From an uncultured Acholeplasma sp. (lineage in GTDB: Bacteria; Bacillota_I; Bacilli_A; Acholeplasmatales; Acholeplasmataceae): a stretch of 64,000 nt of DNA. The stretch covers positions 1 to 64,000 of the forward strand of contig CALMNM010000151.1 of assembly GCA_937868795.1 (NCBI GenBank), given 5' to 3'. The position numbers were made by a program, and so were the translations under genes. The notes under the pieces are model-generated. The model did not search any database. It had not been told where the DNA came from and was given only the letters and a program-made list of their open reading frames with translations. This document shows, in pieces, positions 52,441 through 61,373 of the stretch; the stretch's first letter is position 1, and each line of letters opens with the position of its first letter.

Positions 52441-52956
52441 ATGTCAATCTATGATTTTAATGTTCAAAACACGCAAGAAAAAGAAGTCTCACTAAAACAG
52501 TACAAAGGAAAAGTACTTCTTGTTATCAACAGTGCAACCAAATGTGGACTCACCCCTCAGTATGAAGGAATTGAGAAACTTTATCAAACCTATAAAGATC
52601 AAGGTTTTGAAGTTCTTGATTTTCCTTGTAACCAATTTTTACATCAAGCTCCTGGATCCAATGAAGAATTAAAGAGTTTTTGCCAAATCAATTATGGAAC
52701 AACCTTTGAGACTTTTGCGAAGATCGAAGTGAATGGAAAAAATGCCAATCCCTTATATGTCTATCTCAAAAAACAACAACCTAAAGATTATAATGAAAAA
52801 GCAGGCAAAGGATTCTTAAAGAAATTATTTCCCAGCACTGCGATTAAGTGGAATTTCACGAAGTTTTTAGTCGATCGTGAAGGAAATGTCGTGAAGCGCT
52901 TTGGTCCAGGCTTCTTACCTGAAGATATCGGTCAATACATTAAAGAGGTTCTCTAA
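52441..52956 (+). CDS. gpx: Glutathione peroxidase-family thiol peroxidase
   Basis: 171 residues. Peroxidatic Cys35 in NSATKCGLTPQYEG, FPCNQF (Gln of the catalytic tetrad) near 62-66, and WNFTKFLVDREG with the Trp/Asn. Cys81 could be the resolving cysteine, as in thioredoxin-dependent members. It reduces hydrogen or organic peroxides in the cytosol. The following gene, one base on, is an OhrR-like peroxide sensor. Confidence 0.92.
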   Translation: MSIYDFNVQNTQEKEVSLKQYKGKVLLVINSATKCGLTPQYEGIEKLYQTYKDQGFEVLDFPCNQFLHQAPGSNEELKSFCQINYGTTFETFAKIEVNGKNANPLYVYLKKQQPKDYNEKAGKGFLKKLFPSTAIKWNFTKFLVDREGNVVKRFGPGFLPEDIGQYIKEVL

Positions 52957-52957
52957 G

Positions 52958-53404
52958 ATGAACTGGCGCTTAGATGATCAATTATGTTTTCTTCTTTATG
53001 CCAGCAGCAGACATGTGACGAAATTATATAAAAATCTACTCGATCCTCTCAATCTTACCTATACACAATACGTGACGATGATTGCCTTATGGGAAAAGAA
53101 TCACCAAAGTGTGTCTGAATTAGGAGAAAGACTAGCATTAGACTCTGGAACACTCACTCCTCTTCTAAAAAAGTTAGAAAAAGATGGGAGAATCACCAGA
53201 CATAGAGATCATGAGGATGAACGAAAAGTGTGGATTGACTTAACAGAAGAAGGTAAAAAGCTCTCTGATGAAGCCAGCCATGTTCCCTTTGATCTTTATC
53301 GATGTGTGGATTTACCTGAAGAGGATGCAAAAGATCTTTACCGAATACTAAAGAAACTTGATTTTAGAGAGTCATCATGCGAGGTCATCGATCACCATGA
53401 ATAA
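52958..53404 (+). CDS. ohrR: OhrR-type organic-peroxide-sensing MarR regulator
   Basis: About 148 residues. WRLDDQLCFLLYASSRHVTK matches the start of Bacillus OhrR closely and keeps the sensing cysteine (here Cys10). The winged helix with LALDSGTLTPLLKKLEKDG and the wing HRDHEDERKVWI follow. Extra cysteines near the end (LYRCVD, SSCEV) may allow disulfide-type sensing. It should repress gpx and itself until oxidised. Start ATG 52958 behind AGAGG. It overlaps ribD by eight bases. Confidence 0.9.
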   Translation: MNWRLDDQLCFLLYASSRHVTKLYKNLLDPLNLTYTQYVTMIALWEKNHQSVSELGERLALDSGTLTPLLKKLEKDGRITRHRDHEDERKVWIDLTEEGKKLSDEASHVPFDLYRCVDLPEEDAKDLYRILKKLDFRESSCEVIDHHE

Positions 53405-54500
53405 TGAAACTAAATTTGACTATATGAAGCGTGCGATTGAACTCGCTGAACTTGGTAAAGGTAAAGTCAATCCGAATCCTCTTGTCGGTGCAGTGATCGT
53501 CAAAGATGGGAAAATCATCGGTGAAGGTTACCATGAATGCTTTGGCCATGCGCATGCAGAAGTCAATGCATTTCATCATGCCACTGAAGACGTTGAAGGG
53601 GCAGAGATGTATGTGACCTTAGAACCTTGTTCCCATTACGGAAAGACTCCCCCTTGCGCACTAAAGATCATTGAGAAGAAAATAAAAAAAGTTTATATTA
53701 GTCAGCTTGATCCAAACCCACTCGTCAATGGACGTGGTGTAAAACTGTTAAAGGATGCTGGTATTGACGTTGAGTCTGGCATTTTAGAAGATGTTTCAAA
53801 AAAGCAAAACGAAATATTCTTGCATTATATTAAAACCAAACATCCATTTGTTGCGATGAAATATGCGATGACTTTGGACGGAAAAATGGCAACACGCATG
53901 AAAGATTCCAAATGGATCACTAATGAAGACTCAAGAGCATATGTTCACGAACTTAGACATGAATATATGGCGATTATGGTTGGAGCCAATACAGTTATCC
54001 TTGATGATCCCCATTTGGATACAAGACGCCAACAGAAAGAATCGCGCAATCCGATTCGGATCGTCATTGATCCTGATCTCATTGTCCCTATTGATCGCTA
54101 TATCGTTCAATCTGCAAAACAACAACCTTCATGGTTTGTTGTTGATGAATTGATTGATGAAAAAAGACTTGATCCATTCAAGGAAAAAGGAGTCGAGTTT
54201 ATTCTGATGCCCATGCCCTTAAATATGCATGATTTGATGGGTGTCATCGGTGAAAGAAAAGTCGATAGTTTGCTAATTGAAGGGGGCTCATTCCTTCATG
54301 CAAAAGCACTAGAAGCAAACATTGTAAATAAAGCGTATGTCTTTATCGCACCTAAAATGATTGGTGGTAAAGAAGCTTTGACACCAGTAGGTGGCGATGG
54401 TGTAGAGAAAATGAATGATGCATTTAGGTTAGAAAACATCCATGTCCATCACTTTGGTGATGATGTCATGATTGAAGGATATTTTAAACAAGGAGAATAA
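53397..54500 (+). CDS. ribD: Bifunctional pyrimidine deaminase/reductase RibD
   Basis: About 367 residues. Deaminase domain: [31 protein letters not shown] (zinc His and Cys residues intact). Reductase domain from about residue 145: [39 protein letters not shown]. It performs the second and third steps after GTP cyclohydrolase II. Start ATG 53397 behind GAGGTC, within the end of ohrR, which couples flavin-precursor genes to peroxide control. Confidence 0.94.
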   Translation: MNNETKFDYMKRAIELAELGKGKVNPNPLVGAVIVKDGKIIGEGYHECFGHAHAEVNAFHHATEDVEGAEMYVTLEPCSHYGKTPPCALKIIEKKIKKVYISQLDPNPLVNGRGVKLLKDAGIDVESGILEDVSKKQNEIFLHYIKTKHPFVAMKYAMTLDGKMATRMKDSKWITNEDSRAYVHELRHEYMAIMVGANTVILDDPHLDTRRQQKESRNPIRIVIDPDLIVPIDRYIVQSAKQQPSWFVVDELIDEKRLDPFKEKGVEFILMPMPLNMHDLMGVIGERKVDSLLIEGGSFLHAKALEANIVNKAYVFIAPKMIGGKEALTPVGGDGVEKMNDAFRLENIHVHHFGDDVMIEGYFKQGE

Positions 54501-54502
54501 CA

Positions 54503-55699
54503 ATGAAATTAAATACAGTAGAACAAGCGGTTGAGGCATTTAGACTAGGAAAATGTGTGATTGTGATCGATAATGACGATCAGGATAACGTGGGAGAAAT
54601 AGTTTTTCCCGTAGAAAAAATGAGTTCAACACTCTTTCATCAAATTAGATCCATGACAAAAGGCGCTATTTCTGTCGTCGCGAATAAAGCTTTCTTTGCT
54701 GAAAAAGGCTTAGTAGCAAGTTATGAAAAGTCTTTATTATCGAAGAATTTTGTTCGTCCATCAGTCTCATTAGCCAGTCATGTTAAAGGAGATACATTAA
54801 TTCTTGATACACTGAAAGGGTTAATTCAATCCAGTACATCTGAAGAAGATTTTGTTCAACCTGGGACCATCAATACAGTCATCGGTCGATTAGGTGGCGT
54901 TCTCAAACGAGCAGGACATCCTGAAGCGACGCTCGATCTTGCCGAACTTGCAGGTGTATATCCACTCGGTGTGACATTTGAAATGATTCATGATAACGGA
55001 AAACTATACAGTATTGAAGAACTTTATGATCTTGCAGTAAACCATGGCCATGTAATCATTAGCATTGCATCACTCATTGAGTATCGTCGTAAAGATTCAT
55101 CACTCATTAAGCGTGCTGCTGAAGCGAATCTTCCAACATCCCATGGGGATTTCCGTATGGTAGGCTTTGAAAATGCACTCAATGGTGAACATCATGTTGC
55201 CTTAGTGAAAGGTGATATAAAACCTGGTGATGAGGTGCTCGTACGTGTTCATTCTGAATGTTTGACGGGGGATGCATTTGGTTCACTAAAGTGCGATTGT
55301 GGTGAACAGTTAAATGCAGCGCTCGATAAAATTGAAAAAGCAGGTAAAGGTGTCCTTCTCTACATGCGACAAGAAGGTCGTGGAATCGGTTTAATCAATA
55401 AAATTAGAGCATACAATCTTCAAGATCAAGGCATGGATACTGTGGAAGCGAATCTTGCTTTAGGCTTTGATGAAGATTTAAGAGATTATGGGATTGGTGC
55501 TCAAATTCTTTCGGATTTAGGCGTAACCAAAGTGAAACTCATGACCAATAATCCCTTAAAACTCAAAGGTTTGACAGGACATGGGATTGAAATCACGTCA
55601 CGTGAACCCATCCAACTTAATCATAATGAACGTAATGAGTATTATATGCGGACAAAGAAAGACAAAATGGGTCACTTGCTGAAGTTTAAGGATGAATAA
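54503..55699 (+). CDS. ribBA: RibBA: intact GTP cyclohydrolase II fused to a degenerate DHBP synthase domain
   Basis: 398 residues. The C-terminal half (about 205-395) has all RibA elements: zinc site [26 protein letters not shown] and the LMTNNPLKL end. The N-terminal RibB domain is eroded: the usual DDEDRENEGDL reads [11 protein letters not shown], changing the metal-binding Glu and the following charged residues, and the His of GHVFPL is gone (GTINTV), though RAGHPEA keeps one His. DHBP synthase activity is therefore doubtful. AAGGAG precedes the ATG. Confidence 0.88.
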   Translation: MKLNTVEQAVEAFRLGKCVIVIDNDDQDNVGEIVFPVEKMSSTLFHQIRSMTKGAISVVANKAFFAEKGLVASYEKSLLSKNFVRPSVSLASHVKGDTLILDTLKGLIQSSTSEEDFVQPGTINTVIGRLGGVLKRAGHPEATLDLAELAGVYPLGVTFEMIHDNGKLYSIEELYDLAVNHGHVIISIASLIEYRRKDSSLIKRAAEANLPTSHGDFRMVGFENALNGEHHVALVKGDIKPGDEVLVRVHSECLTGDAFGSLKCDCGEQLNAALDKIEKAGKGVLLYMRQEGRGIGLINKIRAYNLQDQGMDTVEANLALGFDEDLRDYGIGAQILSDLGVTKVKLMTNNPLKLKGLTGHGIEITSREPIQLNHNERNEYYMRTKKDKMGHLLKFKDE

Positions 55700-56355
55700 T
55701 GGGTAAAAAAGCGATAAAGACTGTCCTTTTTGATTGGGATGGAACGCTTCACGATACCATCCACATTTATGAACCAGCATTTCGTAAAGCCATTGATTTT
55801 CTTGTCCACGATGGATATCTTCCTAAAAGGGAATGGAATGTTGAAGACATTAAACGTTTTATTGGTATGAGCCCAACTGCGATGTGGAGCACATTCAAAC
55901 CATCGCTTGATCCAAACATCATTGCTAAAGCAAGTGCCATGATCTCACAAACGATGCAATCTTTGATCGAACAAAACCAAGGGCGACTCTACTCTGATGT
56001 AGTAGAAACATTAACGTATCTTAAAGAAAAAGGTTACTACCTCGTTTACTTATCCAATTCAAAAACTTACTACATGGAACTCATGAAAGATCATTTTGAT
56101 TTAGGAAGATTCTTTGATCGCTTCGAGTGTTCTGAAATGCATGACTATTTGCCAAAACAACAAATCCTTACCAAAATCAAAGAACAACTCCCTCAAGCGA
56201 TGGCGATGGTCGGAGACCGCATCATTGATATTGAGACTGGAAAAATGAACGGATGCTTAACATTTGCGTGTGACTATGGCTACGGACCCAAAGAAGAATT
56301 AGTGGATGCTGATATTCACCTTTCCAAACTTATTCAATTAAAGGATTACCTGTAA
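55699..56355 (+). CDS. HAD-family phosphatase
   Basis: 218 residues. Motif I FDWDGTLHD at residues 11-19, motif II LVYLSNSKT, and motif III/IV MAMVGDRIIDIETG, with an alpha-helical cap after motif I as in phosphoglycolate phosphatase-like HADs. It overlaps ribBA by one base, so it may be the phosphatase that dephosphorylates the RibD product, a step done by HAD enzymes in other bacteria. That role is inferred from position. Confidence 0.85.
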   Translation: MGKKAIKTVLFDWDGTLHDTIHIYEPAFRKAIDFLVHDGYLPKREWNVEDIKRFIGMSPTAMWSTFKPSLDPNIIAKASAMISQTMQSLIEQNQGRLYSDVVETLTYLKEKGYYLVYLSNSKTYYMELMKDHFDLGRFFDRFECSEMHDYLPKQQILTKIKEQLPQAMAMVGDRIIDIETGKMNGCLTFACDYGYGPKEELVDADIHLSKLIQLKDYL

Positions 56356-56358
56356 GAC

Positions 56359-56383
56359 AAAGGGATATATCCCTTTTCTTTTT
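56359..56383 (+). terminator. Terminator of the gpx-rib operon
   Basis: AAAGGGA-TATA-TCCCTTT followed by T-rich sequence. Confidence 0.85.
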
Positions 56384-56393
56384 TATGAAGAAA

Positions 56394-56407
56394 TGTAAGC
56401 GTTTTAT
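56394..56407 (+). promoter_or_regulatory. cre-like site before the proline operon
   Basis: TGTAAGCGTTTTAT matches the CcpA element at 13 of 14 positions, upstream of the operon promoter. Catabolite control of an amino-acid catabolic operon would be expected. Confidence 0.5.
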
Positions 56408-56421
56408 CAAGGGCTCTTTTT

Positions 56422-56445
56422 TATCACATTTAAATGTGATAGAAT
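56422..56445 (+). promoter_or_regulatory. Proline-operon promoter with perfect 20-bp palindrome
   Basis: TATCACATTTAAATGTGATA (56422-56441) is a perfect palindrome that overlaps the -10 TAGAAT (56440-56445). The -35 region is only T-rich. This looks like an operator for a dedicated regulator of the downstream operon; the half-sites are in the opposite order to a CRP site. Confidence 0.65.
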
Positions 56446-56483
56446 AGAAGATAGATAAGACAGATGAAAAGACAGGTATCGAT

Positions 56484-56789
56484 ATGCGCGTCAAGACCCA
56501 TCCCATTTTAGAGTTTAAACCCCAAAAGGAAATTCCTTTTTTCTTTGAAGGAAAAGAAGTGATTGGTTATGAAGGAGATACGATTGCTTCTGCACTACAT
56601 GATCTTGGTATCATGACATTAAGCTATAGTATTAAAAACCACAGACCTCGTGGTTTTTATTGTGCCATTGGTCATTGTGCATCATGCAACATGATTGTCA
56701 ATGGTGTGCCCAATGTACGTACGTGCATCACGAAACTGGAAGCAGGCATGCATGTTGAACGACAAATGGATAAGGGGGTCTACCGATGA
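56484..56789 (+). CDS. [2Fe-2S] small subunit of amino-acid dehydrogenase complex (HcnA/OoxA-like)
   Basis: 101 residues. A plant-type [2Fe-2S] cluster motif is visible, [14 protein letters not shown] ... VRTC, and the N-terminal [14 protein letters not shown] is typical of the sarcosine oxidase/HcnA/hydroxyproline dehydrogenase small subunits. It passes electrons from the flavin subunits. It overlaps the next gene by four bases and is the first gene of a six-gene operon. Confidence 0.88.
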   Translation: MRVKTHPILEFKPQKEIPFFFEGKEVIGYEGDTIASALHDLGIMTLSYSIKNHRPRGFYCAIGHCASCNMIVNGVPNVRTCITKLEAGMHVERQMDKGVYR

Positions 56790-57880
56790 AACAGTATGAA
56801 TTGATCATTATTGGTGGTGGACCATCAGGCTTATGTGCTGCTCATATGGCACTTGAAGCAGGACTTGATGTTTTATTGATTGACCGCAGTCCCAATCTTG
56901 GTGGACAACTTGTCAAGCAAACCCATAAGTTCTTTGGTTCTAAAGCCCAATATGCCAAAACTAGAGGGTATGATATTGCTCAAAAATTGATTACTCATGT
57001 GGACCAGTTTCCTAATTTAACGATTTTACATGAAGCGACCGTGGTTGGTCTTTATCCAGATAAGGTCGTTACCGTCCTTCATGAAGACAAATATCATCGC
57101 TTTTATGCTGATGCGATTATTGTAGCAACAGGTGCTTCTGAAAAATTCTTAGCCTTTGAAAACAATGATCTTCCTGGTGTCTATGGTGCTGGTGCAGTCC
57201 AAACACTGATGAATCTTTATGGCGTTCTACCAGGTAAAGAAATCATCATGGTAGGCAGTGGAAACATTGGATTAATCGTTAGTTACCAACTTTTGCAGGC
57301 AGGTGTCAAAGTCAAAGCGATTATCGAAGCTGCAAAAACGATTGGGGGCTACAAAGTCCATGCATCAAAAATAAGACGTTTAGGTGTCCCTATCTATACC
57401 CAAACAACCGTTCAAAAAGCGATAGGAAAAGACCATATTGAAGCCGTTGAACTCGTAAACCTTGATGATGGATGGCAACCTATTCCTGGATCAGAACGGA
57501 TTGAGACTGTAGATGCGCTATGCATTTCCGTCGGATTATCACCCATGCATCAACTATTATCAATGGTTGGAGCAAAAACAAAGTTTGTGAGTGAACTCGG
57601 TGGGTTTGTTCCTGTGATTGATGACCATCATGAAACCTCAGCGAAAGGCATTTATTCTTGCGGTGATGCTGTGGGTATCGAAGAAGCAAGCTCAGCCATG
57701 ATGGAGGGGTATTTAACAGGTCTTTATGTCGCAGATCGTTTGGGAAAACCACATCCAGAACATCAAAAAATGAAAGAACATTATGAACATGAACTCGATA
57801 TGCTTAGAAATGGTCCCTTTGGTATCAAGACCAAAGTGGGACTTGAAAAGCTAAGAAAAGGTGAAAACCATGCTGAATAG
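56786..57880 (+). CDS. FAD/NAD(P)-binding subunit, HcnB / proline dehydrogenase alpha-like
   Basis: 364 residues. FAD motif [19 protein letters not shown] at the N-terminus and a second Rossmann motif [18 protein letters not shown] in the middle, as in HcnB, octopine dehydrogenase OoxA and the alpha subunit of archaeal dye-linked L-proline dehydrogenase. The usual C-terminal BFD domain is absent here but is encoded separately at 58346. It likely mediates electron transfer to or from ferredoxin or NAD(P). Confidence 0.88.
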   Translation: MKQYELIIIGGGPSGLCAAHMALEAGLDVLLIDRSPNLGGQLVKQTHKFFGSKAQYAKTRGYDIAQKLITHVDQFPNLTILHEATVVGLYPDKVVTVLHEDKYHRFYADAIIVATGASEKFLAFENNDLPGVYGAGAVQTLMNLYGVLPGKEIIMVGSGNIGLIVSYQLLQAGVKVKAIIEAAKTIGGYKVHASKIRRLGVPIYTQTTVQKAIGKDHIEAVELVNLDDGWQPIPGSERIETVDALCISVGLSPMHQLLSMVGAKTKFVSELGGFVPVIDDHHETSAKGIYSCGDAVGIEEASSAMMEGYLTGLYVADRLGKPHPEHQKMKEHYEHELDMLRNGPFGIKTKVGLEKLRKGENHAE

Positions 57881-58349
57881 AACAGGAATTCCAACCCCAG
57901 ATCTCGTGCTTTCTCGTTTTCCAGAATCAAAAGCACTGATCAGACCTAAAGCCATCTTGGAATGTTACGAAGATATCCCCTGTAATCCGTGTCAAACCTC
58001 ATGTCCCTTTGATGCGATTATCATCGGTGAAAATATCAATACCCAACCTCAACTTGTAGTTGATAAATGCACTGGATGTGGACTATGTGTCACTTCATGT
58101 CCAGGTCTAGCGATTGTAGTTGCCCAGATTAAGGGCGATCAAGCAGTCTTTAAAATTCCTTATGAGTTTTCACCTATGCCCAATAAAGGTGAGATTTGGG
58201 ATGGTGTGAATCGATCTGGTGAAACCATTTGTGATGCTAAAATTGACGCTGTGCAGTTACAAACAAAAAATGATCACACCGCACTGATTACATGCAGTGT
58301 TCCTGTAGAGTATCTCCATGAATTTGTCACAATACGGGTGAGATTATGA
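57870..58349 (+). CDS. Ferredoxin-like [4Fe-4S] subunit (proline dehydrogenase delta-like)
   Basis: About 159 residues. Two iron-sulphur patterns: [16 protein letters not shown] and [16 protein letters not shown]. Size and cysteine layout resemble the 19-kDa delta subunit of Thermococcus-type PDH1. Start at ATG 57870 behind AAAGGTGA, overlapping the previous gene by 11 bases. Overlaps the next gene by four bases. Confidence 0.87.
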   Translation: MLNRTGIPTPDLVLSRFPESKALIRPKAILECYEDIPCNPCQTSCPFDAIIIGENINTQPQLVVDKCTGCGLCVTSCPGLAIVVAQIKGDQAVFKIPYEFSPMPNKGEIWDGVNRSGETICDAKIDAVQLQTKNDHTALITCSVPVEYLHEFVTIRVRL

Positions 58350-58627
58350 ATAAAAAAGATATCATCATCTGTCGTTGTGAAGATGTCAACTTAGAACAGA
58401 TCCATCAGCTTCTCGAACAGGGTCATACCAATTTTGAAGACTTAAAAAGACTACTTAGAGTGGGAATGGGTCCTTGTCAAGCAACCACATGTGGTCACCT
58501 TATTCAACGAGAAATCGCGAAATTCTTGAATAAACCTTTAGAAGAAGTCGCGATTCATAAGGTAAGACCCCTTGCCATGGGTGTCGAACTCAAGAAGATT
58601 GCGGAGGATACGGATCATGAAGATTAA
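58346..58627 (+). CDS. BFD-type [2Fe-2S] subunit (proline dehydrogenase gamma-like)
   Basis: 93 residues with the bacterioferritin-associated ferredoxin pattern IICRCEDV (CxC) and GMGPCQATTCG (Cx4C). In HcnB-type proteins this domain is fused at the C-terminus; here it is a free 10-kDa protein, as in archaeal PDH1 gamma. Overlaps the neighbours on both sides. Confidence 0.88.
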   Translation: MNKKDIIICRCEDVNLEQIHQLLEQGHTNFEDLKRLLRVGMGPCQATTCGHLIQREIAKFLNKPLEEVAIHKVRPLAMGVELKKIAEDTDHED

Positions 58628-59762
58628 CTGTCTCATCATCGGTGCTGGGATCAGTGGAGTATCGATTGCCTATCATCTTGCAAAAAAAGGCATGAAGGAT
58701 ATTCATGTCATCGATAAGAGTTATTTCACGAGTGGGGCAACAGGTCGTTGCGGTGCTGGAGTTAGACAACAATGGGCAACCGAAATGAACTGTTTACTGG
58801 CTAAACGCTCGATTGAATTTTTTGAAACCGCAAAAGAAACACTAAATTATCCAGGGAATCTAGAATTCAAACAAGAAGGGTACTTGATTCTTGCAACCTC
58901 CCAAGAAGAACATGATCAATTTACGAAGAATGTAGCACTTCAAAATCGTTTGGGCATCCCATCGGTTCAATTAAATAAAAAAGAAGCGATGGAGATTGTT
59001 CCTCACTTGAATCCTGATGCTTTCCTAAGTGCAACCTTTTGCAAAACAGATGGTCATCTAAATCCCTTTAAGATGACTGAAGCTTTCATGCTTGCAGCCA
59101 AACAATTAGGCGTCACTTTTTCGTTTTTTGAAGAAGCCATAGCGATCGAAAAAGAAGGAAACAAGATTGTGAAAGTCAAAACAAACAAAGCCGAATATGA
59201 GACCTCCATGGTGGTGAATGCAGCGGGTGGTTTTGCTAAAGAAGTGGGCGATCTCGCAGGTGTTCATATTCCAGTATATTCAGAAAATCATGAGATATTA
59301 GCAACAGAGCCTGTGGAGAAGATGCAAGGACCCATGGTTATGTCATTTTCTAAGAACATCTATTGTCAACAAGTTCCTCATGGTGCATTTTTGATGGGAA
59401 GATCGAATCCGAAAGCGACCCGTGATCACGATATTTCATCATCTTGGCAGTTTTTAGATGACATGGCAAAAACGGTATGTCACATCTTGCCCAAAGTAGG
59501 CGAACTTAGAGTCGTCCGTCAGTGGGGTGGATCTTATAATATGTCACCGGATAGACAACCCATCATCTCCGATACCCCTGAGCTCGAAGGTTTTTATATG
59601 GCGTGTGGATTCAGTGGTCACGGCTTTATGCTCGCACCTATGACAGGACTCCTACTTTCCGAAATGATCATGAAAGAAACAACATCCATGCCAATGGATG
59701 CATTAAATATTCGAAGATTCGTCAATCAAGAGGCGATGACTCAAGAAAAATCAGTGGTTTAA
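58617..59762 (+). CDS. FAD-dependent amino-acid dehydrogenase catalytic subunit (proline dehydrogenase beta / DadA-like)
   Basis: About 381 residues of the DAO/sarcosine oxidase beta family. FAD motif IIGAGISGVSIAYHLAKKG, then SGATGRCGAGVRQQW, typical of the L-proline dehydrogenase/sarcosine oxidase beta group, and the C-terminal ACGFSGHGFMLAPMTG. It would oxidise L-proline (or a close analogue) to P5C, given the P5C dehydrogenase next to it. Start at ATG 58617 behind GCGGAGGA. Confidence 0.88.
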   Translation: MKINCLIIGAGISGVSIAYHLAKKGMKDIHVIDKSYFTSGATGRCGAGVRQQWATEMNCLLAKRSIEFFETAKETLNYPGNLEFKQEGYLILATSQEEHDQFTKNVALQNRLGIPSVQLNKKEAMEIVPHLNPDAFLSATFCKTDGHLNPFKMTEAFMLAAKQLGVTFSFFEEAIAIEKEGNKIVKVKTNKAEYETSMVVNAAGGFAKEVGDLAGVHIPVYSENHEILATEPVEKMQGPMVMSFSKNIYCQQVPHGAFLMGRSNPKATRDHDISSSWQFLDDMAKTVCHILPKVGELRVVRQWGGSYNMSPDRQPIISDTPELEGFYMACGFSGHGFMLAPMTGLLLSEMIMKETTSMPMDALNIRRFVNQEAMTQEKSVV

Positions 59763-59777
59763 GAAAGGAGTTTTACC

Positions 59778-61334
59778 ATGGCTATTTACCCTTACCAAAC
59801 AGAGGCACTCTCAGACTTTACTAATCCAATCATCAAAAGCAAGTATGAAGAGGGTCTCAAGAAAGTCCAAAGCTATCTCGGTCAACATTATGATCTGATC
59901 ATCAATGGAACACGTATTCATACATCAAAACAGATGACTTCACTCAATCCAGCTAACTACAAAGAAGTCATTGGGACCATCGCACAAGCTTCTGTTAAGG
60001 AAGTGGATCTTGCGATGGAAGTCGCCCTTAAGACGTTTGAAACATGGAAACATGTTTTACCGGAAGTAAGAGCAGACGTTTTGTTTAAAGCTGCCAATAT
60101 TTTAAGAAGACGCAAATTTGAATTTGCAGCTCTCATGACCAAAGAAGCAGGGAAACCTTGGCCAGAGGCGGATGCTGATGTCGCAGAAGCCATTGACTTC
60201 TTGGAATATTATGGTCGTCAAATGCTCATCATCACCCGTATTGATGATCAAATTCAATCAAGAAAAGATCTAGAGAGAAATCATTATTTCTATATTCCAC
60301 TCGGAGTCGGTGCCATCATTTCTCCATGGAATTTCCCACTCGCGATATTAACAGGGATGACATCTGCAGCGATTGTAACAGGAAATACAGTGTTATTGAA
60401 ACCTGCATCAACGACTCAAGTCATCGCGTATAAATTTATGGAAGTTTTAGAAGAAGCAGGTCTTCCAAATGGTGTCATCAGTTTTATCCCTGGTAGTGGT
60501 GCAGAAATTGGTGATTATATTGTCAATCATCCCAAAACACGATTCATCTCCTTTACTGGCAGTAAAGATGTTGGTATGGGAATTTATGAAAAAGCTGCGA
60601 AAGTTCATAAAGGTCAAATTTGGCTTAAACGTGTCATTGCAGAAATGGGTGGAAAAGATGCGATCATCGTCGATAATGAAGCTGATTTAGATCTTGCGGC
60701 TGAATCGATTGTTAAATCTGCCTTTGGCTTTTCAGGACAAAAGTGTTCTGCATGTTCAAGAGCGATTATTCATCAAGATGTTTATGATGTCGTCGTTGAT
60801 AAAATTATTCATTTAACCAAGCAAATTAAAGTGGGTGATCCTAGTCAATCAGATGTTTTTATGGGTCCTGTCAATGATATTAAAGCCTTCGAGAAGATTG
60901 CCTCTTATATAGAAATCGGTAAAAAAGAAGGTAAGCTTGTCGTTGGTGGTACGAAAGATGGATCAAAAGGCTACTTTATTGACCCTACCGTCGTCATTGA
61001 TTTAGATCCGTATTCAACCTTGATGCAAGAAGAAATCTTTGGTCCAGTACTTGCTGTAACGAAAGTCAAAGACTTTGATGAAGCCATTAAGGTGGCGAAT
61101 AATACAGAATATGGTCTAACAGGTGCTGTTATATCCAAGAACCGGATGCACCTTGAGCAAGCCCGTCGTGAATTCCACGTGGGTAATCTTTATTTCAACC
61201 GTAAGTGTACTGGGGCGATCGTTGGCTATCAACCCTTTGGTGGTTTTAACTTAAGTGGTACAGATTCCAAAGCAGGAGGCCCTGATTATCTCGTCCTTCA
61301 CATGCAAGGAAAATCAGTTTCTGAACAATTGTAA
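59778..61334 (+). CDS. rocA: 1-pyrroline-5-carboxylate (glutamate semialdehyde) dehydrogenase
   Basis: 518 residues, the length of RocA/PruA2-type enzymes. The N-terminal [17 protein letters not shown] region is typical; the catalytic Glu is in [10 protein letters not shown] and the catalytic Cys in [11 protein letters not shown]. It oxidises glutamate semialdehyde to glutamate with NAD+. With the dehydrogenase complex it completes proline-to-glutamate breakdown. AAAGGAG precedes the ATG. Confidence 0.93.
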   Translation: MAIYPYQTEALSDFTNPIIKSKYEEGLKKVQSYLGQHYDLIINGTRIHTSKQMTSLNPANYKEVIGTIAQASVKEVDLAMEVALKTFETWKHVLPEVRADVLFKAANILRRRKFEFAALMTKEAGKPWPEADADVAEAIDFLEYYGRQMLIITRIDDQIQSRKDLERNHYFYIPLGVGAIISPWNFPLAILTGMTSAAIVTGNTVLLKPASTTQVIAYKFMEVLEEAGLPNGVISFIPGSGAEIGDYIVNHPKTRFISFTGSKDVGMGIYEKAAKVHKGQIWLKRVIAEMGGKDAIIVDNEADLDLAAESIVKSAFGFSGQKCSACSRAIIHQDVYDVVVDKIIHLTKQIKVGDPSQSDVFMGPVNDIKAFEKIASYIEIGKKEGKLVVGGTKDGSKGYFIDPTVVIDLDPYSTLMQEEIFGPVLAVTKVKDFDEAIKVANNTEYGLTGAVISKNRMHLEQARREFHVGNLYFNRKCTGAIVGYQPFGGFNLSGTDSKAGGPDYLVLHMQGKSVSEQL

Positions 61335-61340
61335 CAACAA

Positions 61341-61373
61341 AAAACCCAACATTCGAGCAAATGTTGGGTTTTA
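61341..61373. terminator. Bidirectional terminator rocA / citXG
   Basis: AACCCAACATT-CGAGCA-AATGTTGGGTT, flanked by A and T runs that serve both strands. Confidence 0.9.

Noticed and set aside
56422-56441. Palindrome as a CRP/FNR site
   Set aside because: CRP sites are TGTGA-N6-TCACA; here the half-sites are in the reverse order (TCACA-N6-TGTGA).
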